From the NCBI RefSeq assembly GCF_008033235.1, contig NZ_CP042432.1:372001-436000 (forward strand): a DNA stretch of 64,000 nucleotides, written 5' to 3'. The DNA is from Anseongella ginsenosidimutans. GTDB lineage: Bacteria > Bacteroidota > Bacteroidia > Sphingobacteriales > Sphingobacteriaceae. The translations under genes were made by a program, and so were the position numbers. This document shows positions 18,883-28,544 of the stretch, piece after piece. Below the pieces are notes generated by a model. That model did not search any database and was not told the origin of the DNA. It saw only the letters and a list, made by a program, of their open reading frames with translations. The stretch's first letter is position 1, and each line of letters starts with the position of its first letter.

Positions 18883-20619
18883 TTATGATCGCCCTCCCTG
18901 CTTTCCGGCATTTCGGGCTACGGAAAGGATCAACAGGCCTACGAGTGACAAAAGTGCGATACCGGTCGCTATCCGCGCCAGATAATTGCCGTGCTTCACA
19001 TAAAAAGTGAGATCGGCATTCAATTTCAGCTCTCCCCCGATGGCAGCGGGAACCCACCAGCTTGTCTGTTTCATTACGTCTCCGCGCTGGTTGATCAGCA
19101 TCGAAATGCCGGTATTCGCCGAACGCGCCACACTCCGGCGGCTTTCAATGGCTCTTAGCCGCGCATAGGCGGCATGCTGTTTATAGCCGGCTGTATTTCC
19201 CCACCAGCCGTCATTGGTAACAATACAGATCAGCTGGGCGCCTTTTTGAACGAAATCTGCGATAAAACCGCCAAACACCGATTCATAACAGATTGCAGGG
19301 ACCACGCCAATGCCATTCTGACTGTAAAATACCGTTTGTTCATCTTCATGGCCCAGCGTTCCTGAAGTTCCTCCCATATCCATCATCAGCTTATCCAGGA
19401 AGCCCAGGTATCTCCGGTAGGGAAACTGCTCCACGCCGGGCACCAGTTTGTTTTTATGATACACCTGTACCCGTCCGTTATTTTCGATCTGCAGGGCGGT
19501 ATTGTAATAATCGTAGTATTGCTCCGCATCCCTGAATTTCCGGGCGGTAGGAGAAGCGGGCGAATCGTAGATGCGCACGGTACTTGCTCCCGTTATTACG
19601 TTCCCATTCCGGTATTTTTCGAGGAAACCCTGGATCACTTTAATGGAGTATTCATCGTAAAGCCGGTTTTCTACCAAGGGCTGCCCGGTACCGATCGCGG
19701 TTTCCGGCCATATAAAATATTCGGTATTGGGCTGCCCAAGGGAATCGGAAAGCGTGACCAGCCTCAAAAGCTGCTCCTTTTCCGAAACACCATTGTATTT
19801 TTCCCCGTAAGGGTCCAGGTTAGGCTGCACAACCACTACGTTCACAGGACTCCCTTTTTCCTCGTAATTGAAATAGATCACGAGTGAGAAGATCATGGGG
19901 AATAGAAGTATAATGGTAAAAGGGAGGCACCTTTTCAGGTAGAACTCCCGCCGGCCTAGGCTCAGCTGCTGTGAGGCCATTAGCCGCGGAACGCCGGCAT
20001 CCGTCGCGGCGGTTCCTGGCGGCGTTTCTTCGGGAATGTCTTTTTTTGCGCGTTTCAAAGCAAGAAAGCCGGTCAGTAAACGATAGGCCAGGATATTCGC
20101 CAGCAATACCCAAAGTGTGCCGCCAAAGATCCCCGTGTATTCATACCATTGAACCAAGGAAGGGTAGTTGGCAAACCCATTTCCGAGCGAGAGCCAGGGA
20201 AAAGCAAAATCCCATTTGTGATGAAGGTATTCTGCAGCGATCCAGTAGGCGCAAAAAGCCGCCAGCCCTACGTTGGGCCCAGCGTACTTCCGTGTTTTGT
20301 GATAAAGAAAAAACGGCAGAGTCATTAATACCGTTCCAAACAAAATGGGCACCAGCACCACCGCGAGGCCCACGACGGCCCCTACTCCCGAAGCGACAAA
20401 ATAGATCCAATAGAGGGAAAGCGTATTCCATGCGGCAAATCCGAGCAATGCGCCTGTCAGAACAGTTCGCCCGGGATTGCGCGACCGCAATGCTTCATCC
20501 GCGAAATAAAAAAGCGGCACCAGGGCCACCAGCAACAGAGGCGCCAGGTGGGTGGGCGGCCAGGCCAGCCAGCAGAGTACCCCGCTCAACACAGGGAGAA
20601 GCAGTTTATTTTTCCTCAT
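18883..20619 (-). CDS. lnt: Apolipoprotein N-acyltransferase
   Basis: Adds the third acyl chain to lipoproteins at the inner membrane. Of the 578 aa, roughly the first 250 form six or more membrane helices. The nitrilase-type domain carries the triad Glu306 (WPETAIG), Lys389 (YHKNKLVPG) and Cys444 (PAICYES). A polar insert near residues 190-225 makes it longer than the enterobacterial enzyme. It overlaps rsmI by 14 nt. Together with lspA at 24047 it completes much of the lipoprotein maturation route in this window. Confidence 0.94.
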   Translation of the reverse strand: MRKNKLLLPVLSGVLCWLAWPPTHLAPLLLVALVPLFYFADEALRSRNPGRTVLTGALLGFAAWNTLSLYWIYFVASGVGAVVGLAVVLVPILFGTVLMTLPFFLYHKTRKYAGPNVGLAAFCAYWIAAEYLHHKWDFAFPWLSLGNGFANYPSLVQWYEYTGIFGGTLWVLLANILAYRLLTGFLALKRAKKDIPEETPPGTAATDAGVPRLMASQQLSLGRREFYLKRCLPFTIILLFPMIFSLVIYFNYEEKGSPVNVVVVQPNLDPYGEKYNGVSEKEQLLRLVTLSDSLGQPNTEYFIWPETAIGTGQPLVENRLYDEYSIKVIQGFLEKYRNGNVITGASTVRIYDSPASPTARKFRDAEQYYDYYNTALQIENNGRVQVYHKNKLVPGVEQFPYRRYLGFLDKLMMDMGGTSGTLGHEDEQTVFYSQNGIGVVPAICYESVFGGFIADFVQKGAQLICIVTNDGWWGNTAGYKQHAAYARLRAIESRRSVARSANTGISMLINQRGDVMKQTSWWVPAAIGGELKLNADLTFYVKHGNYLARIATGIALLSLVGLLILSVARNAGKQGGRS

Positions 20620-21292
20620 ATCTTTCTCCTGCCACGCAAATTACAAATTCTCCTTTTAACGCATTGTTCTCAAAATAGGTTTTTAGTTCTTCCAGGCTCC
20701 CCCGGACGGTTTCCTCGAATACCTTGGTCAGTTCCCTGGATACGGAAGCCTGGCGGACGGCGCCGAAAACAGCGATAAATTCATCCAGCGTTTTCAGCAG
20801 GCGATGGGGAGATTCGTAAAAGGCCATTGTCCGGTTTTCGCCCGAAAGGGCCTGCAGCCGTGTCTGCCGGCCTTTTTTTACGGGCAGAAAACCCTCGAAG
20901 CAAAATTTGTCGCAGGGAAGCCCTGAATTCACAAGCGCCGGAACAAAGGCAGTAGCCCCGGGCAGGGTTTCCACGGCAATCCCCTCCCGTATACATTCCC
21001 TGACCAAAAGAAAACCCGGATCCGATATTCCCGGCGTACCCGCGTCGCTTACCAGGGCCACCTGCTGGCCTTCCTGCAGGAGATGAATGACGCCCTTTAA
21101 GGCCTTATGTTCATTGTGCTGATGATGGGCATGCGTTTTCCGGTCAATACCCAGGTGTTTCAGCAAGCGGGCCGCGTGGCGGGTATCCTCCGCCAGCAGG
21201 GTATCGGCTTCTTTCAGGATGCGCACCGCCCGGTAAGTAATATCTTCCAGGTTGCCGATGGGCGTGGGGATCAGATAAAGTTTACCATTCAT
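20606..21292 (-). CDS. rsmI: 16S rRNA (cytidine1402-2'-O)-methyltransferase
   Basis: SAM-dependent 2'-O-methylation of C1402 in the ribosomal P site. The 228 aa protein has the hallmark N-terminus LYLIPTPIGNLEDIT, AEDTRHAARLLKH and SDAGTPGISDPG of the RsmI/tetrapyrrole-methylase fold, plus FYESPHRLLKTL and SRELTKVFEE. It is somewhat shorter than the E. coli enzyme at the C-terminus, as is common. It is the first gene of the rsmI-lnt-CAP operon and divergent from serS. Confidence 0.95.
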   Translation of the reverse strand: MNGKLYLIPTPIGNLEDITYRAVRILKEADTLLAEDTRHAARLLKHLGIDRKTHAHHQHNEHKALKGVIHLLQEGQQVALVSDAGTPGISDPGFLLVRECIREGIAVETLPGATAFVPALVNSGLPCDKFCFEGFLPVKKGRQTRLQALSGENRTMAFYESPHRLLKTLDEFIAVFGAVRQASVSRELTKVFEETVRGSLEELKTYFENNALKGEFVICVAGERYEEK

Positions 21293-21341
21293 ATCTTCAC
21301 AATTTATATCTTAGTGCCGTATTTTAACAAACATAAAACCG

Positions 21342-22616
21342 ATGCTGCAGATCAGCTATATACGCGAGCAGAAAGAGACCGTAAAAGAACGGCTAATTTT
21401 GAAGAATTTCAAGGAACCGGAACTTGTTGATGAAGTGATAAGGCTGGATGAGCTTCGCCGGCGCACCCAGAGCCAGCTGGATAATGTGCAGGCACAGGCC
21501 AATAATATGGCAAAAAGCATCGGGGAGCTGGTCAAGACAGGACAGCGGGACGAAATGGAAAAGGCGCGGCACACCTCTGTTTTATTAAAGGAAGATGCCA
21601 GGCAGCTGGCGGAAGAACTGGCCGAATACGAGCAGAAACTTGAAGATGCCCTGGTACAGCTTCCCAATTTACCCCATGATTCGGTTCCCCGCGGAAACAC
21701 GGCAGAAGACAACGAGGTCATGCTCAGCCAGGGAAGTAAGCCATCCCTTCCCGCCGGCGCCCTGCCCCATTGGGAGCTGGCAGCCAAATACGACATCATT
21801 GATTTTGAACTCGGCACCAAGATAACCGGCGCAGGTTTTCCTGTTTATAAAGGAAACGGGGCGAAATTGCAGCGCGCACTTATCAATTTTTTCCTGGATG
21901 AAGCCGGAAAGGCCGGCTACCGCGAAGTACAGCCGCCCGTACTGGTGAATGAACAGTCCGGCTTCGGAACCGGCCAGCTTCCGGACAAAGAAGGACAGAT
22001 GTACCATATAACAGGCGACAATCTTTACCTGGTCCCCACGGCGGAAGTACCTATTACGAACTTTTACCGGGATACGATCCTCTCCGAAGAAGAACTTCCG
22101 GCAAAGAACACGGCATATACCCCCTGTTTTCGCCGCGAGGCCGGATCTTACGGCGCCCATGTCCGCGGCCTGAACCGGCTCCATCAGTTTGACAAGGTGG
22201 AAATCGTTCAGGTGGTCCATCCGGATAACTCCTATAAAGTACTGGAATCCATGTGCGTGTACGTGCAGTCGCTGCTGGAAAAACTGGAACTTCCTTACCG
22301 GGTCTTAAAACTTTGCGGGGGTGACCTAGGCTTTGCCTCCGCTCTCACCTACGACCTGGAAGTGTTCAGCGCCGCCCAGGACCGCTGGCTGGAAGTAAGT
22401 TCCGTATCCAATTTCGAAACCTTCCAGGCAAACCGCCTCAAATTAAGATTCCGCCCCCGCGACGGAGGCAAACCTCAGCTGGTACATACGCTTAACGGCA
22501 GCGCGCTGGCCTTGCCGCGGATCGTTGCCGCCCTCCTGGAAAACAACCAAACCCCGGAAGGGATCCGTATGCCGGCCGCACTTGTCCCTTATACGGGCTT
22601 CGAAGTTCTCCGTTAG
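21342..22616 (+). CDS. serS: Seryl-tRNA synthetase
   Basis: Class II synthetase charging tRNA-Ser, 424 aa. The N-terminal arm forms a long antiparallel coiled coil (about residues 30-105). The catalytic core shows the motif 2 region TPCFRREAGSYG with GLNRLHQF, and motif 3 as NGSALALPRIVAALLENNQ. ATG 21342 (MLQISYIREQ) matches the family N-terminus. The gene is monocistronic and ends before a strong terminator. Confidence 0.96.
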   Translation: MLQISYIREQKETVKERLILKNFKEPELVDEVIRLDELRRRTQSQLDNVQAQANNMAKSIGELVKTGQRDEMEKARHTSVLLKEDARQLAEELAEYEQKLEDALVQLPNLPHDSVPRGNTAEDNEVMLSQGSKPSLPAGALPHWELAAKYDIIDFELGTKITGAGFPVYKGNGAKLQRALINFFLDEAGKAGYREVQPPVLVNEQSGFGTGQLPDKEGQMYHITGDNLYLVPTAEVPITNFYRDTILSEEELPAKNTAYTPCFRREAGSYGAHVRGLNRLHQFDKVEIVQVVHPDNSYKVLESMCVYVQSLLEKLELPYRVLKLCGGDLGFASALTYDLEVFSAAQDRWLEVSSVSNFETFQANRLKLRFRPRDGGKPQLVHTLNGSALALPRIVAALLENNQTPEGIRMPAALVPYTGFEVLR

Positions 22617-22626
22617 GACTTTTTCA

Positions 22627-22706
22627 GGTTTAAAGTTCAAGGTTTAAAGTTTAAAGTTCAAGGTTTAAAGTTCAAGGTTTAAAGTTTTTGGTTTTTGGTT
22701 TTTGGT
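22627..22706. repeat. Short tandem repeats after serS
   Basis: About four copies of a 14-nt unit GGTTTAAAGTTCAA, with some partial copies, are followed by three copies of a TTTTTGG-type unit. The tract is non-coding and lies directly before the terminator. Repeats of this composition occur between genes in several Bacteroidota genomes; a replication-slippage origin is likely. Confidence 0.75.
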
Positions 22707-22715
22707 GGGCGGCTG

Positions 22716-22771
22716 AAAAGATTACGCCCCGGGGGCTCCTGCTAAAGAGGGTTCCCGGGGCGTAATCTTTT
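22716..22771. terminator. Strong bidirectional terminator between serS and the SIMPL gene
   Basis: AAAAGATTACGCCCCGGG (22716-22733) is perfectly complementary to 22754-22771, an 18-bp stem with a 20-nt loop and A/T tails on both sides. It can end transcription of serS (plus) and of the ileS-to-SIMPL operon (minus). Confidence 0.9.
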
Positions 22772-22796
22772 TAAATGATTGAAAGGGCGGGTGATC

Positions 22797-23498
22797 TTAT
22801 TGGAGATAGAACTGGACGATCACCTGCGCTTTGATGGAGATCTCGCCGGGCGCGATGCTTGCGGCTGAGTCAGCGGCTTTTGCTTCCATGCGGTACATCA
22901 TGGGGCGGGGCTGATCATTATCGGACGTCTGATCGGTGATCTGGTAGGCTTTTCCTACTTTCTGGCCGAGAGGTTCGGCGAGCGTTTCGGCCTTTGCCTT
23001 TGCATCTACAACCGCCTTGGCTCTCGCCTCCGCCTGCAATTCTTTCATATTGGAGGCTTTGAATTCCACGTTCTCGATATTATTCACACCCAGGTCCACC
23101 AGGCCGGAAAGTATGCCCGACAGCTTATCCAGGTCTTCGAGGCGGAAGGTCACCGCTTGCTGTGCCATGTATAATTGTTTCCGCTCTTTATCGCTTACGT
23201 ATTCCGTATAAGGGTTCAGGCTCACGCGGGTAGTACGGATATCGCTTTTCGCTATCCCCTGCTTTGCCAGGTAAGCAAGCACCTTTGCCACAACCGCGTC
23301 GTTTGCCTTTTGTACTTCCGGGGCTTCCTTCAGTTTGCTGGATACCATAAAGCTCACTTCGGCTTCATCCGGCGCCACTTTAATAATGTGTTCTCCTCCG
23401 ACTGTTACCAATGCTGGTCCGGGCGCCTGCTGCGCCGTTGATGCGGTAGAAAATGCAGCGAATGCTGCTGTTGCTGCTGTAATAAGTAAAGTTTTCAT
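22797..23498 (-). CDS. SIMPL-domain (DUF541) secreted protein
   Basis: A 233 aa precursor with a signal peptide (AAFSTASTAQQ) and a SIMPL/DUF541 domain (GGEHIIKVAPDEAEVSF, IRTTRVSLNPYTEY, MKELQAEARAKAVVDAKAKAETLAE). Family members form periplasmic ring-like oligomers linked to envelope or oxidative stress; the exact function is not established. It is the last gene of the minus-strand ileS operon and ends just before the 18-bp terminator. Confidence 0.85.
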   Translation of the reverse strand: MKTLLITAATAAFAAFSTASTAQQAPGPALVTVGGEHIIKVAPDEAEVSFMVSSKLKEAPEVQKANDAVVAKVLAYLAKQGIAKSDIRTTRVSLNPYTEYVSDKERKQLYMAQQAVTFRLEDLDKLSGILSGLVDLGVNNIENVEFKASNMKELQAEARAKAVVDAKAKAETLAEPLGQKVGKAYQITDQTSDNDQPRPMMYRMEAKAADSAASIAPGEISIKAQVIVQFYLQ

Positions 23499-23533
23499 GT
23501 CAATGTAAATTTGTATTTGTATTAGAGATGCTT

Positions 23534-24034
23534 TCAGCTGAACAATTCCACAAGCCAGTTATAGACTTCCGGAAATGCATGGAAAAACCCGGAAATAATG
23601 ATGCCAATCAGGTACACCAGGGCAATGAACAGGCCCAGCAGCAAGATCAGGGCCCCTAAAACAAGGCCTTTCCCGCTTCCGGTATGTTTTTTCTCCAGGA
23701 TATGCTCCCGCAAAAGTTCCAGGTTTTTGGTATTTGATTTATAAAAGAAGTCAAAAATCGCCCCGATCAGGGGAATGCTTCCCCCAAGGGTATCTACCAG
23801 GATGTTCCCGATCATCATTACCACCAATTTCCCGCCTGCTCCGTTGCGAAGGGCGATGGCAACAAGTAGCAGAGACATGACCAGCGTAATGATATCGCCT
23901 ACGAAGGGAAAAAGCCCGATAAGGGGATCAAGGCCGAAACGAAAACGGGTTCCTGGCAAGCGGACGGATGTATCCAGCAGCTTTGCCAGCCGCTCGGCGA
24001 ATTGCAGGTCCCGTTCTGCCCTGGATATGGTCAT
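23534..24034 (-). CDS. DUF4112 membrane protein
   Basis: A 166 aa protein beginning with a charged helix (AERDLQFAERLAKLLDTSVRLPGTRFRFGLDPLIGL), the DUF4112 signature. Two or three membrane helices and the GSIPLIGAIFDFFYKSNTKN loop follow, and a last C-terminal helix. The function of the family is unknown. It lies 12 nt downstream of lspA, in the same operon. Confidence 0.8.
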   Translation of the reverse strand: MTISRAERDLQFAERLAKLLDTSVRLPGTRFRFGLDPLIGLFPFVGDIITLVMSLLLVAIALRNGAGGKLVVMMIGNILVDTLGGSIPLIGAIFDFFYKSNTKNLELLREHILEKKHTGSGKGLVLGALILLLGLFIALVYLIGIIISGFFHAFPEVYNWLVELFS

Positions 24035-24046
24035 ACCATTACTGGT

Positions 24047-24655
24047 TCACACTTCGATCACTTCCGACTGAAGATCCTCCTTCCCGGAGTGTTTCCTCTC
24101 GGACGCAAAAAACTTATTTTGGAATATCAGAATAAGGATAACGCCTACGCTGATCGCAGAATCGGCCACATTGAAGACCGGCCGGAAAAAGATAAAGGAT
24201 TCTCCGCCCCAGAAAGGAAACCAGTCCGGGTAATAGCCGCGTATGATCGGAAAATAGAACATATCCACGACTCTGCCATGCAGCAGCGGTGCATAATCGT
24301 AAATCACGCCGTAGAAAACACTGTCAATAATGTTTCCCATCGCCCCGGCCAGGATAAGGCTGATACAGTAAATAAAACCCCGGTGATAGCGGTTCCTGAT
24401 GGCGTAATGCAATCCGTATCCCAGCACGCCTACTGCCACCAGCCGGAATACGGTCAGGAAAAGCTTTCCGTATTCCCCGCTGAACTCCAGGCCAAAAGCC
24501 ATCCCGTTATTCTCGGTGAAATGAATAAGAAAAAAGTCCCCTAACACCCGGAACTCTTCTCCGAGCTGCATATTGGTCTTTATCCAGGTTTTACTAACCT
24601 GGTCGATCACCAGCACAATAACGATCAGCAGTATGGCTTTTACGCTTCTTTTCAT
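24047..24655 (-). CDS. lspA: Lipoprotein signal peptidase (signal peptidase II)
   Basis: Aspartyl protease that cleaves prolipoproteins before the lipidated cysteine. The 202 aa chain has four membrane helices. The catalytic aspartates are Asp111 (GNIIDS) and Asp165 (FNVADSAI); ENNGMAF at about residues 49-55 is also typical. The periplasmic loop between the last helices is extended (about residues 120-158), as in other Bacteroidota LspA. It follows the DksA-like gene by 9 nt. Confidence 0.95.
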   Translation of the reverse strand: MKRSVKAILLIVIVLVIDQVSKTWIKTNMQLGEEFRVLGDFFLIHFTENNGMAFGLEFSGEYGKLFLTVFRLVAVGVLGYGLHYAIRNRYHRGFIYCISLILAGAMGNIIDSVFYGVIYDYAPLLHGRVVDMFYFPIIRGYYPDWFPFWGGESFIFFRPVFNVADSAISVGVILILIFQNKFFASERKHSGKEDLQSEVIEV

Positions 24656-24664
24656 TTGTATATG

Positions 24665-25072
24665 TTAGCTCTGCTGCTTCAGCTTGGCTTCCATACTAAG
24701 TGTCGTATGGGGTACAGCGCGCAATCGCTCCTTGGGGATCAGCTTGCCGGTTTCCCTGCAAACGCCATACGTCTTGTTTTCAATTCGAACCAGCGCGGCC
24801 TCCAGGTTGGCAATGAATTTACGCTGCCGGACCGCCAGTTGGTTCACCTGTTCTTTTTCCAGGGTAGCAGAACCATCCTCCAGGGTTTTATACGTTCCGG
24901 CGGTGTCGTCCGTGCCATTGTCATTGGGGTTGCTTAGGGTAGCGGTCAGCAGTTGAAGCTCATGCTTTGCATTAGCCAGTTTGTCAAGAATAAGCTCCTT
25001 AAACTCTTGCAGTTCAGCGTCTGAGTACCTCGTCTTTTGTTCCTCTCCGTTTACTCCGTTTGTTTTACTCAT
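24665..25072 (-). CDS. TraR/DksA-family protein with degenerate zinc finger
   Basis: A 135 aa protein with the long N-terminal helical hairpin of DksA-type RNA polymerase secondary-channel binders and the C-terminal finger fold RLRAVPHTT. Of the four canonical zinc cysteines only the first remains (YGVCRETGKLIPKE); the second position is Thr and the last pair is absent. Related proteins without a full Cys4 set fold without zinc. The start overlaps the ileS stop by 8 nt (ATGAGTAA). It probably modulates transcription, by analogy with DksA. Confidence 0.85.
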   Translation of the reverse strand: MSKTNGVNGEEQKTRYSDAELQEFKELILDKLANAKHELQLLTATLSNPNDNGTDDTAGTYKTLEDGSATLEKEQVNQLAVRQRKFIANLEAALVRIENKTYGVCRETGKLIPKERLRAVPHTTLSMEAKLKQQS

Positions 25073-28000
25073 GGCTCTTTAATATTTCAATCCTTATATC
25101 CTGATCTTCCATCTCGATGGTATCACCATTGAGTTGTTCCTTCCGGGCCCATTCCAAAGAATCACCCAATATTTCGGCGCAAATATAAGCTAAATTATTC
25201 TTTACTGCAGTTTTCACCAATTCCGCTTCCTCCAGTTTCACAGTAATCCGGTCGGTTACTTCAAAGCCTTTTTCTTTCCGGAGATTCTGTATGCGGTTCA
25301 CCAGCTCCCTTGCAATTCCCTCATTTTTAAGCTCTTCGGTAATAGTGATGTCCAGCGCAACCGTCAGTCCTCCCGAAGAAGCAACCTGCCAGCCCGGGAT
25401 ATCTTCGGAAGATATTGTTACCTCGTCAAGGTCAACTGTGAAAGTCCGGTCGCTCAATACCAATTCGATATAACCATCGTTCTCCAGCCTGGAAATATCC
25501 TCCTTTGAAAAACTGCTGATCGCCTCCGCTACTTCCTTCATTTGCTTTCCGGCTTTCGGGCCCAGTTTCTTAAAATCGGGCCTGGCCTTCTTCACGAGAA
25601 TCCCGGTAGTATCATATACATATTCTATTTCCCGGACATTGGTTTCTGAAAGGATCAGGTCCTTTACCTTATCCGCCTGTTCGCGAAACGATTCGTTCAA
25701 AACCGGCAACAGCACCTTTCTCAAGGGTTGCCTCACCCTGATATCGGCCTTTTTCCTCAGCGACAGGATCATGGAAGAAATATCCTGCGCAAGCTGCATC
25801 CGCTCTTCCAGCGCTTCGTCTATCAATGCTGTGTTCGCAGGCGGGAACATAGTCAGATGTACCGAATTTACGTTCCGCCTTCCCGTTACTTCGTTGAGGT
25901 CCATAAACAACCGATCGCTGTAAAAGGGCGCGATGGGAGACATGAGCTGTGCAATGCTCTCCAGGCAGGTATACAGCGTCTGGTAAGCTGAGATCTTATC
26001 ATGCGTATAATCTCCTTTCCAGAAACGGCGCCGGCAAAGCCGTACGTACCAATTGCTGAGATGCTCATCCACGAATTCCTGGATAGCCCGCGCGGCTTTG
26101 GTAGGTTCGTAATCTTTGTAATACCCGTCTACCTTTTCCGTGAGGGAATTCAGGAGGGAAATGATCCACCGGTCTATTTCCGGGCGGTCAGCGGCGGGGA
26201 TCTCCTCTTCCTTGTACACAAAACCGTCTATATTGGCGTACAGTGCGAAGAAGGCATAGGTATTGAACAGCGTTCCGAAAAACTTTCGCTGTACCTCACC
26301 CAGGCCTTCCATATTGAATTTCAGATTGTCCCAGGGCGAAGCATTGGAGATCATGTACCAGCGCGTTACATCAGCGCCATACTTTTCTATCGTTTCAAAC
26401 GGATCCACGGCATTTCCATGACGCTTGGACATTTTGTTCCCTTTTTTGTCCAGGACCAGCCCGTTGGAGACTACGTTTTTAAAAGCCACTGAATCAAACA
26501 GCATGACGGCAATGGCATGCAGGGTAAAAAACCATCCGCGGGTCTGGTCCACCCCTTCGGCAATAAAGTCAGCCGGGAAATTCTTGCTGAAAAGCTCCTT
26601 ATTCTCAAAAGGATAATGCCATTGTGCATAGGGCATGGAACCGGAATCAAACCAAACGTCGATGAGGTCCGTTTCCCGGTACAGTTTATTCCCGCCTTCG
26701 CCTTTCAGCACGATCCCGTCTACATAAGGACGGTGAAGGTCGAAATCGCCGTTTCCCAGCTTTTGAAGGTACTCCTTATTTCTTTTTACTTCTTCTTCGT
26801 TCAGCAGCCCGCTTCCATTCGCTTTCTGCAATTCTTCCTTCAGTTCAGCTACTGAACCAATGCAAATTTCTTCGCTTTCGTCTTCGCTCCGCCAGATAGG
26901 CAGGGGCGTTCCCCAGAAACGGGAACGGGAAAGATTCCAGTCAACCAGGTTCTCCAGCCAGTTTCCGAAACGGCCGGTGCCTGTAGAAGCAGGTTTCCAG
27001 TTGATTTGCTTGTTCAGCTCCACCATACGCTCCCTGGAACCGGTGGTACGGATAAACCAGGAATCAAGAGGGTAATACAATACCGGCTTGTCAGTACGCC
27101 AGCAATGGGGATATGAGTGTTCGTATTTCTCTACCCGGAAGGCCTTGTTCTCTTCCTTTAATTTAATGGCGATCAATACATCCGTTGATTTGAAGCCGGG
27201 TGCGTGACGCTCCTCCGCGGTATAAAATTCTTCGCGAACGTACATCCCGGCGAAATCAACGACTTCCTTCACAAATTTCCCCTGCCTGGTTACCAGGGGA
27301 GCTTCTTTCCCGTTCTCATCCCGAACCATGACGGAAGGCACCCCGTTCTCACGGCATACCCGGAAGTCGTCGGCCCCGAAGACAGATGCCGTATGAACAA
27401 TGCCTGTCCCGTCTTCAGTAGTGACGAAATCGCCGGGAATCACCCTGAATGCATGTTCTTCCAGCTCAGGGGAGCTTACATAAGGCAGCAATTGTTCATA
27501 ATGAATACCCAGTAACTGTTCGCCGCTAAACCCGGCCGCTTGCTGCCAGGGTATATGCTTATCGCCGGGGCGGTATTCTTCGGGGACGCCTTCATCTTCT
27601 TTCCTGAAAAAGCTGCCCAGCAGGTCCCGGGCAAGGATCACGCTCACCGGGAGGTTGGTGTAGGGATTAACGGTCTTTACTTTTACATAACCGATCTTCC
27701 GGCCTACCGCCAGGGCGCAGTTGGATGGAAGCGTCCAGGGCGTGGTGGTCCATGCCAGAAAGTAAACAGGCTCCTCCGCCGATTCGAACAGCCAGGAGGA
27801 AATATCTTCATACTTCAGCTTGAACTGTGCCACAACCGTTGTGTCCTTTACCATTTTATAGGTGCCGGGCTGGTTCAATTCATGGGAGCTGAGGCCGGTG
27901 CCGGCAGCCGGAGAATAGGGCTGAACCGTATATCCCTTGTAGAGATAATTTTTCCGGTGCAGTTCTTTCAGCAAATACCAGAGCGTTTCAATGTATTTGT

Positions 28001-28457
28001 TTTCGTAGGTGATATAGGGATTATCCAGGTCCACCCAGTAGCCCATCTTCCGGGTAAGGTCATTCCAGACATCCGTATATTTCATGACTTCCTTGCGGCA
28101 GGCCTGGTTATACTCCTCCACGGAAAGTTTCACCCCAATATCTTCTTTGGTAATGCCCAGCGCCTTTTCAACAGCCAGCTCAATAGGAAGCCCGTGCGTA
28201 TCCCAGCCACCTTTGCGCTCCACACGGAATCCCCGGAGGGTTTTATACCGGCAAAAGATGTCTTTAATAGCGCGAGCCATTACATGGTGGATACCCGGAA
28301 TACCGTTGGCGGAAGGAGGGCCTTCATAAAAGGTGAACGATTTATCCTCCGGCCTCGAACGAATGCTTTGTTCGAAGATGCCGTTTTTTTCCCAATATGC
28401 TAATACTTCTTTTCCTACCCCAGGTAAATCTAGCAGTCTGTATTCTTTGTATGGCAA
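25065..28457 (-). CDS. ileS: Isoleucyl-tRNA synthetase
   Basis: Class I synthetase of 1130 aa, the long form typical of Bacteroidota. HIGH appears as GIHH at about residues 55-58 and KMSKS as KMSKRHGN. The CP1 editing domain lies between (TTPWTLPSNCALAVG). The C-terminus carries anticodon-binding helices and an extra domain. It is the first gene of an operon running ileS, dksA-like, lspA, DUF4112, SIMPL. No T-box-like leader is evident in the roughly 75-nt 5' UTR. Confidence 0.97.
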   Translation of the reverse strand: MPYKEYRLLDLPGVGKEVLAYWEKNGIFEQSIRSRPEDKSFTFYEGPPSANGIPGIHHVMARAIKDIFCRYKTLRGFRVERKGGWDTHGLPIELAVEKALGITKEDIGVKLSVEEYNQACRKEVMKYTDVWNDLTRKMGYWVDLDNPYITYENKYIETLWYLLKELHRKNYLYKGYTVQPYSPAAGTGLSSHELNQPGTYKMVKDTTVVAQFKLKYEDISSWLFESAEEPVYFLAWTTTPWTLPSNCALAVGRKIGYVKVKTVNPYTNLPVSVILARDLLGSFFRKEDEGVPEEYRPGDKHIPWQQAAGFSGEQLLGIHYEQLLPYVSSPELEEHAFRVIPGDFVTTEDGTGIVHTASVFGADDFRVCRENGVPSVMVRDENGKEAPLVTRQGKFVKEVVDFAGMYVREEFYTAEERHAPGFKSTDVLIAIKLKEENKAFRVEKYEHSYPHCWRTDKPVLYYPLDSWFIRTTGSRERMVELNKQINWKPASTGTGRFGNWLENLVDWNLSRSRFWGTPLPIWRSEDESEEICIGSVAELKEELQKANGSGLLNEEEVKRNKEYLQKLGNGDFDLHRPYVDGIVLKGEGGNKLYRETDLIDVWFDSGSMPYAQWHYPFENKELFSKNFPADFIAEGVDQTRGWFFTLHAIAVMLFDSVAFKNVVSNGLVLDKKGNKMSKRHGNAVDPFETIEKYGADVTRWYMISNASPWDNLKFNMEGLGEVQRKFFGTLFNTYAFFALYANIDGFVYKEEEIPAADRPEIDRWIISLLNSLTEKVDGYYKDYEPTKAARAIQEFVDEHLSNWYVRLCRRRFWKGDYTHDKISAYQTLYTCLESIAQLMSPIAPFYSDRLFMDLNEVTGRRNVNSVHLTMFPPANTALIDEALEERMQLAQDISSMILSLRKKADIRVRQPLRKVLLPVLNESFREQADKVKDLILSETNVREIEYVYDTTGILVKKARPDFKKLGPKAGKQMKEVAEAISSFSKEDISRLENDGYIELVLSDRTFTVDLDEVTISSEDIPGWQVASSGGLTVALDITITEELKNEGIARELVNRIQNLRKEKGFEVTDRITVKLEEAELVKTAVKNNLAYICAEILGDSLEWARKEQLNGDTIEMEDQDIRIEILKSHE

Positions 28458-28536
28458 TGGTCTGTATAATTAATAAAAGAAAAATAAGAAGAAAGACCCG
28501 GTGTTTCCCGCTCCGGGAGCTTCTTGTATTAAAATG

Positions 28537-28544
28537 CAAAGATA
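28537..28544 (-). promoter_or_regulatory. Candidate -7 element of the ileS operon
   Basis: The minus strand reads TATCTTTG, an exact TAnnTTTG match, about 80 nt before the ileS ATG. The expected -33 position is poorly conserved. The leader between it and ileS contains a small GC hairpin (GCTC-CCG-GAGC). Confidence 0.45.

Noticed and set aside
27540-28403. 287 aa plus-strand open frame
   Set aside because: Antisense to ileS, including its HIGH region.
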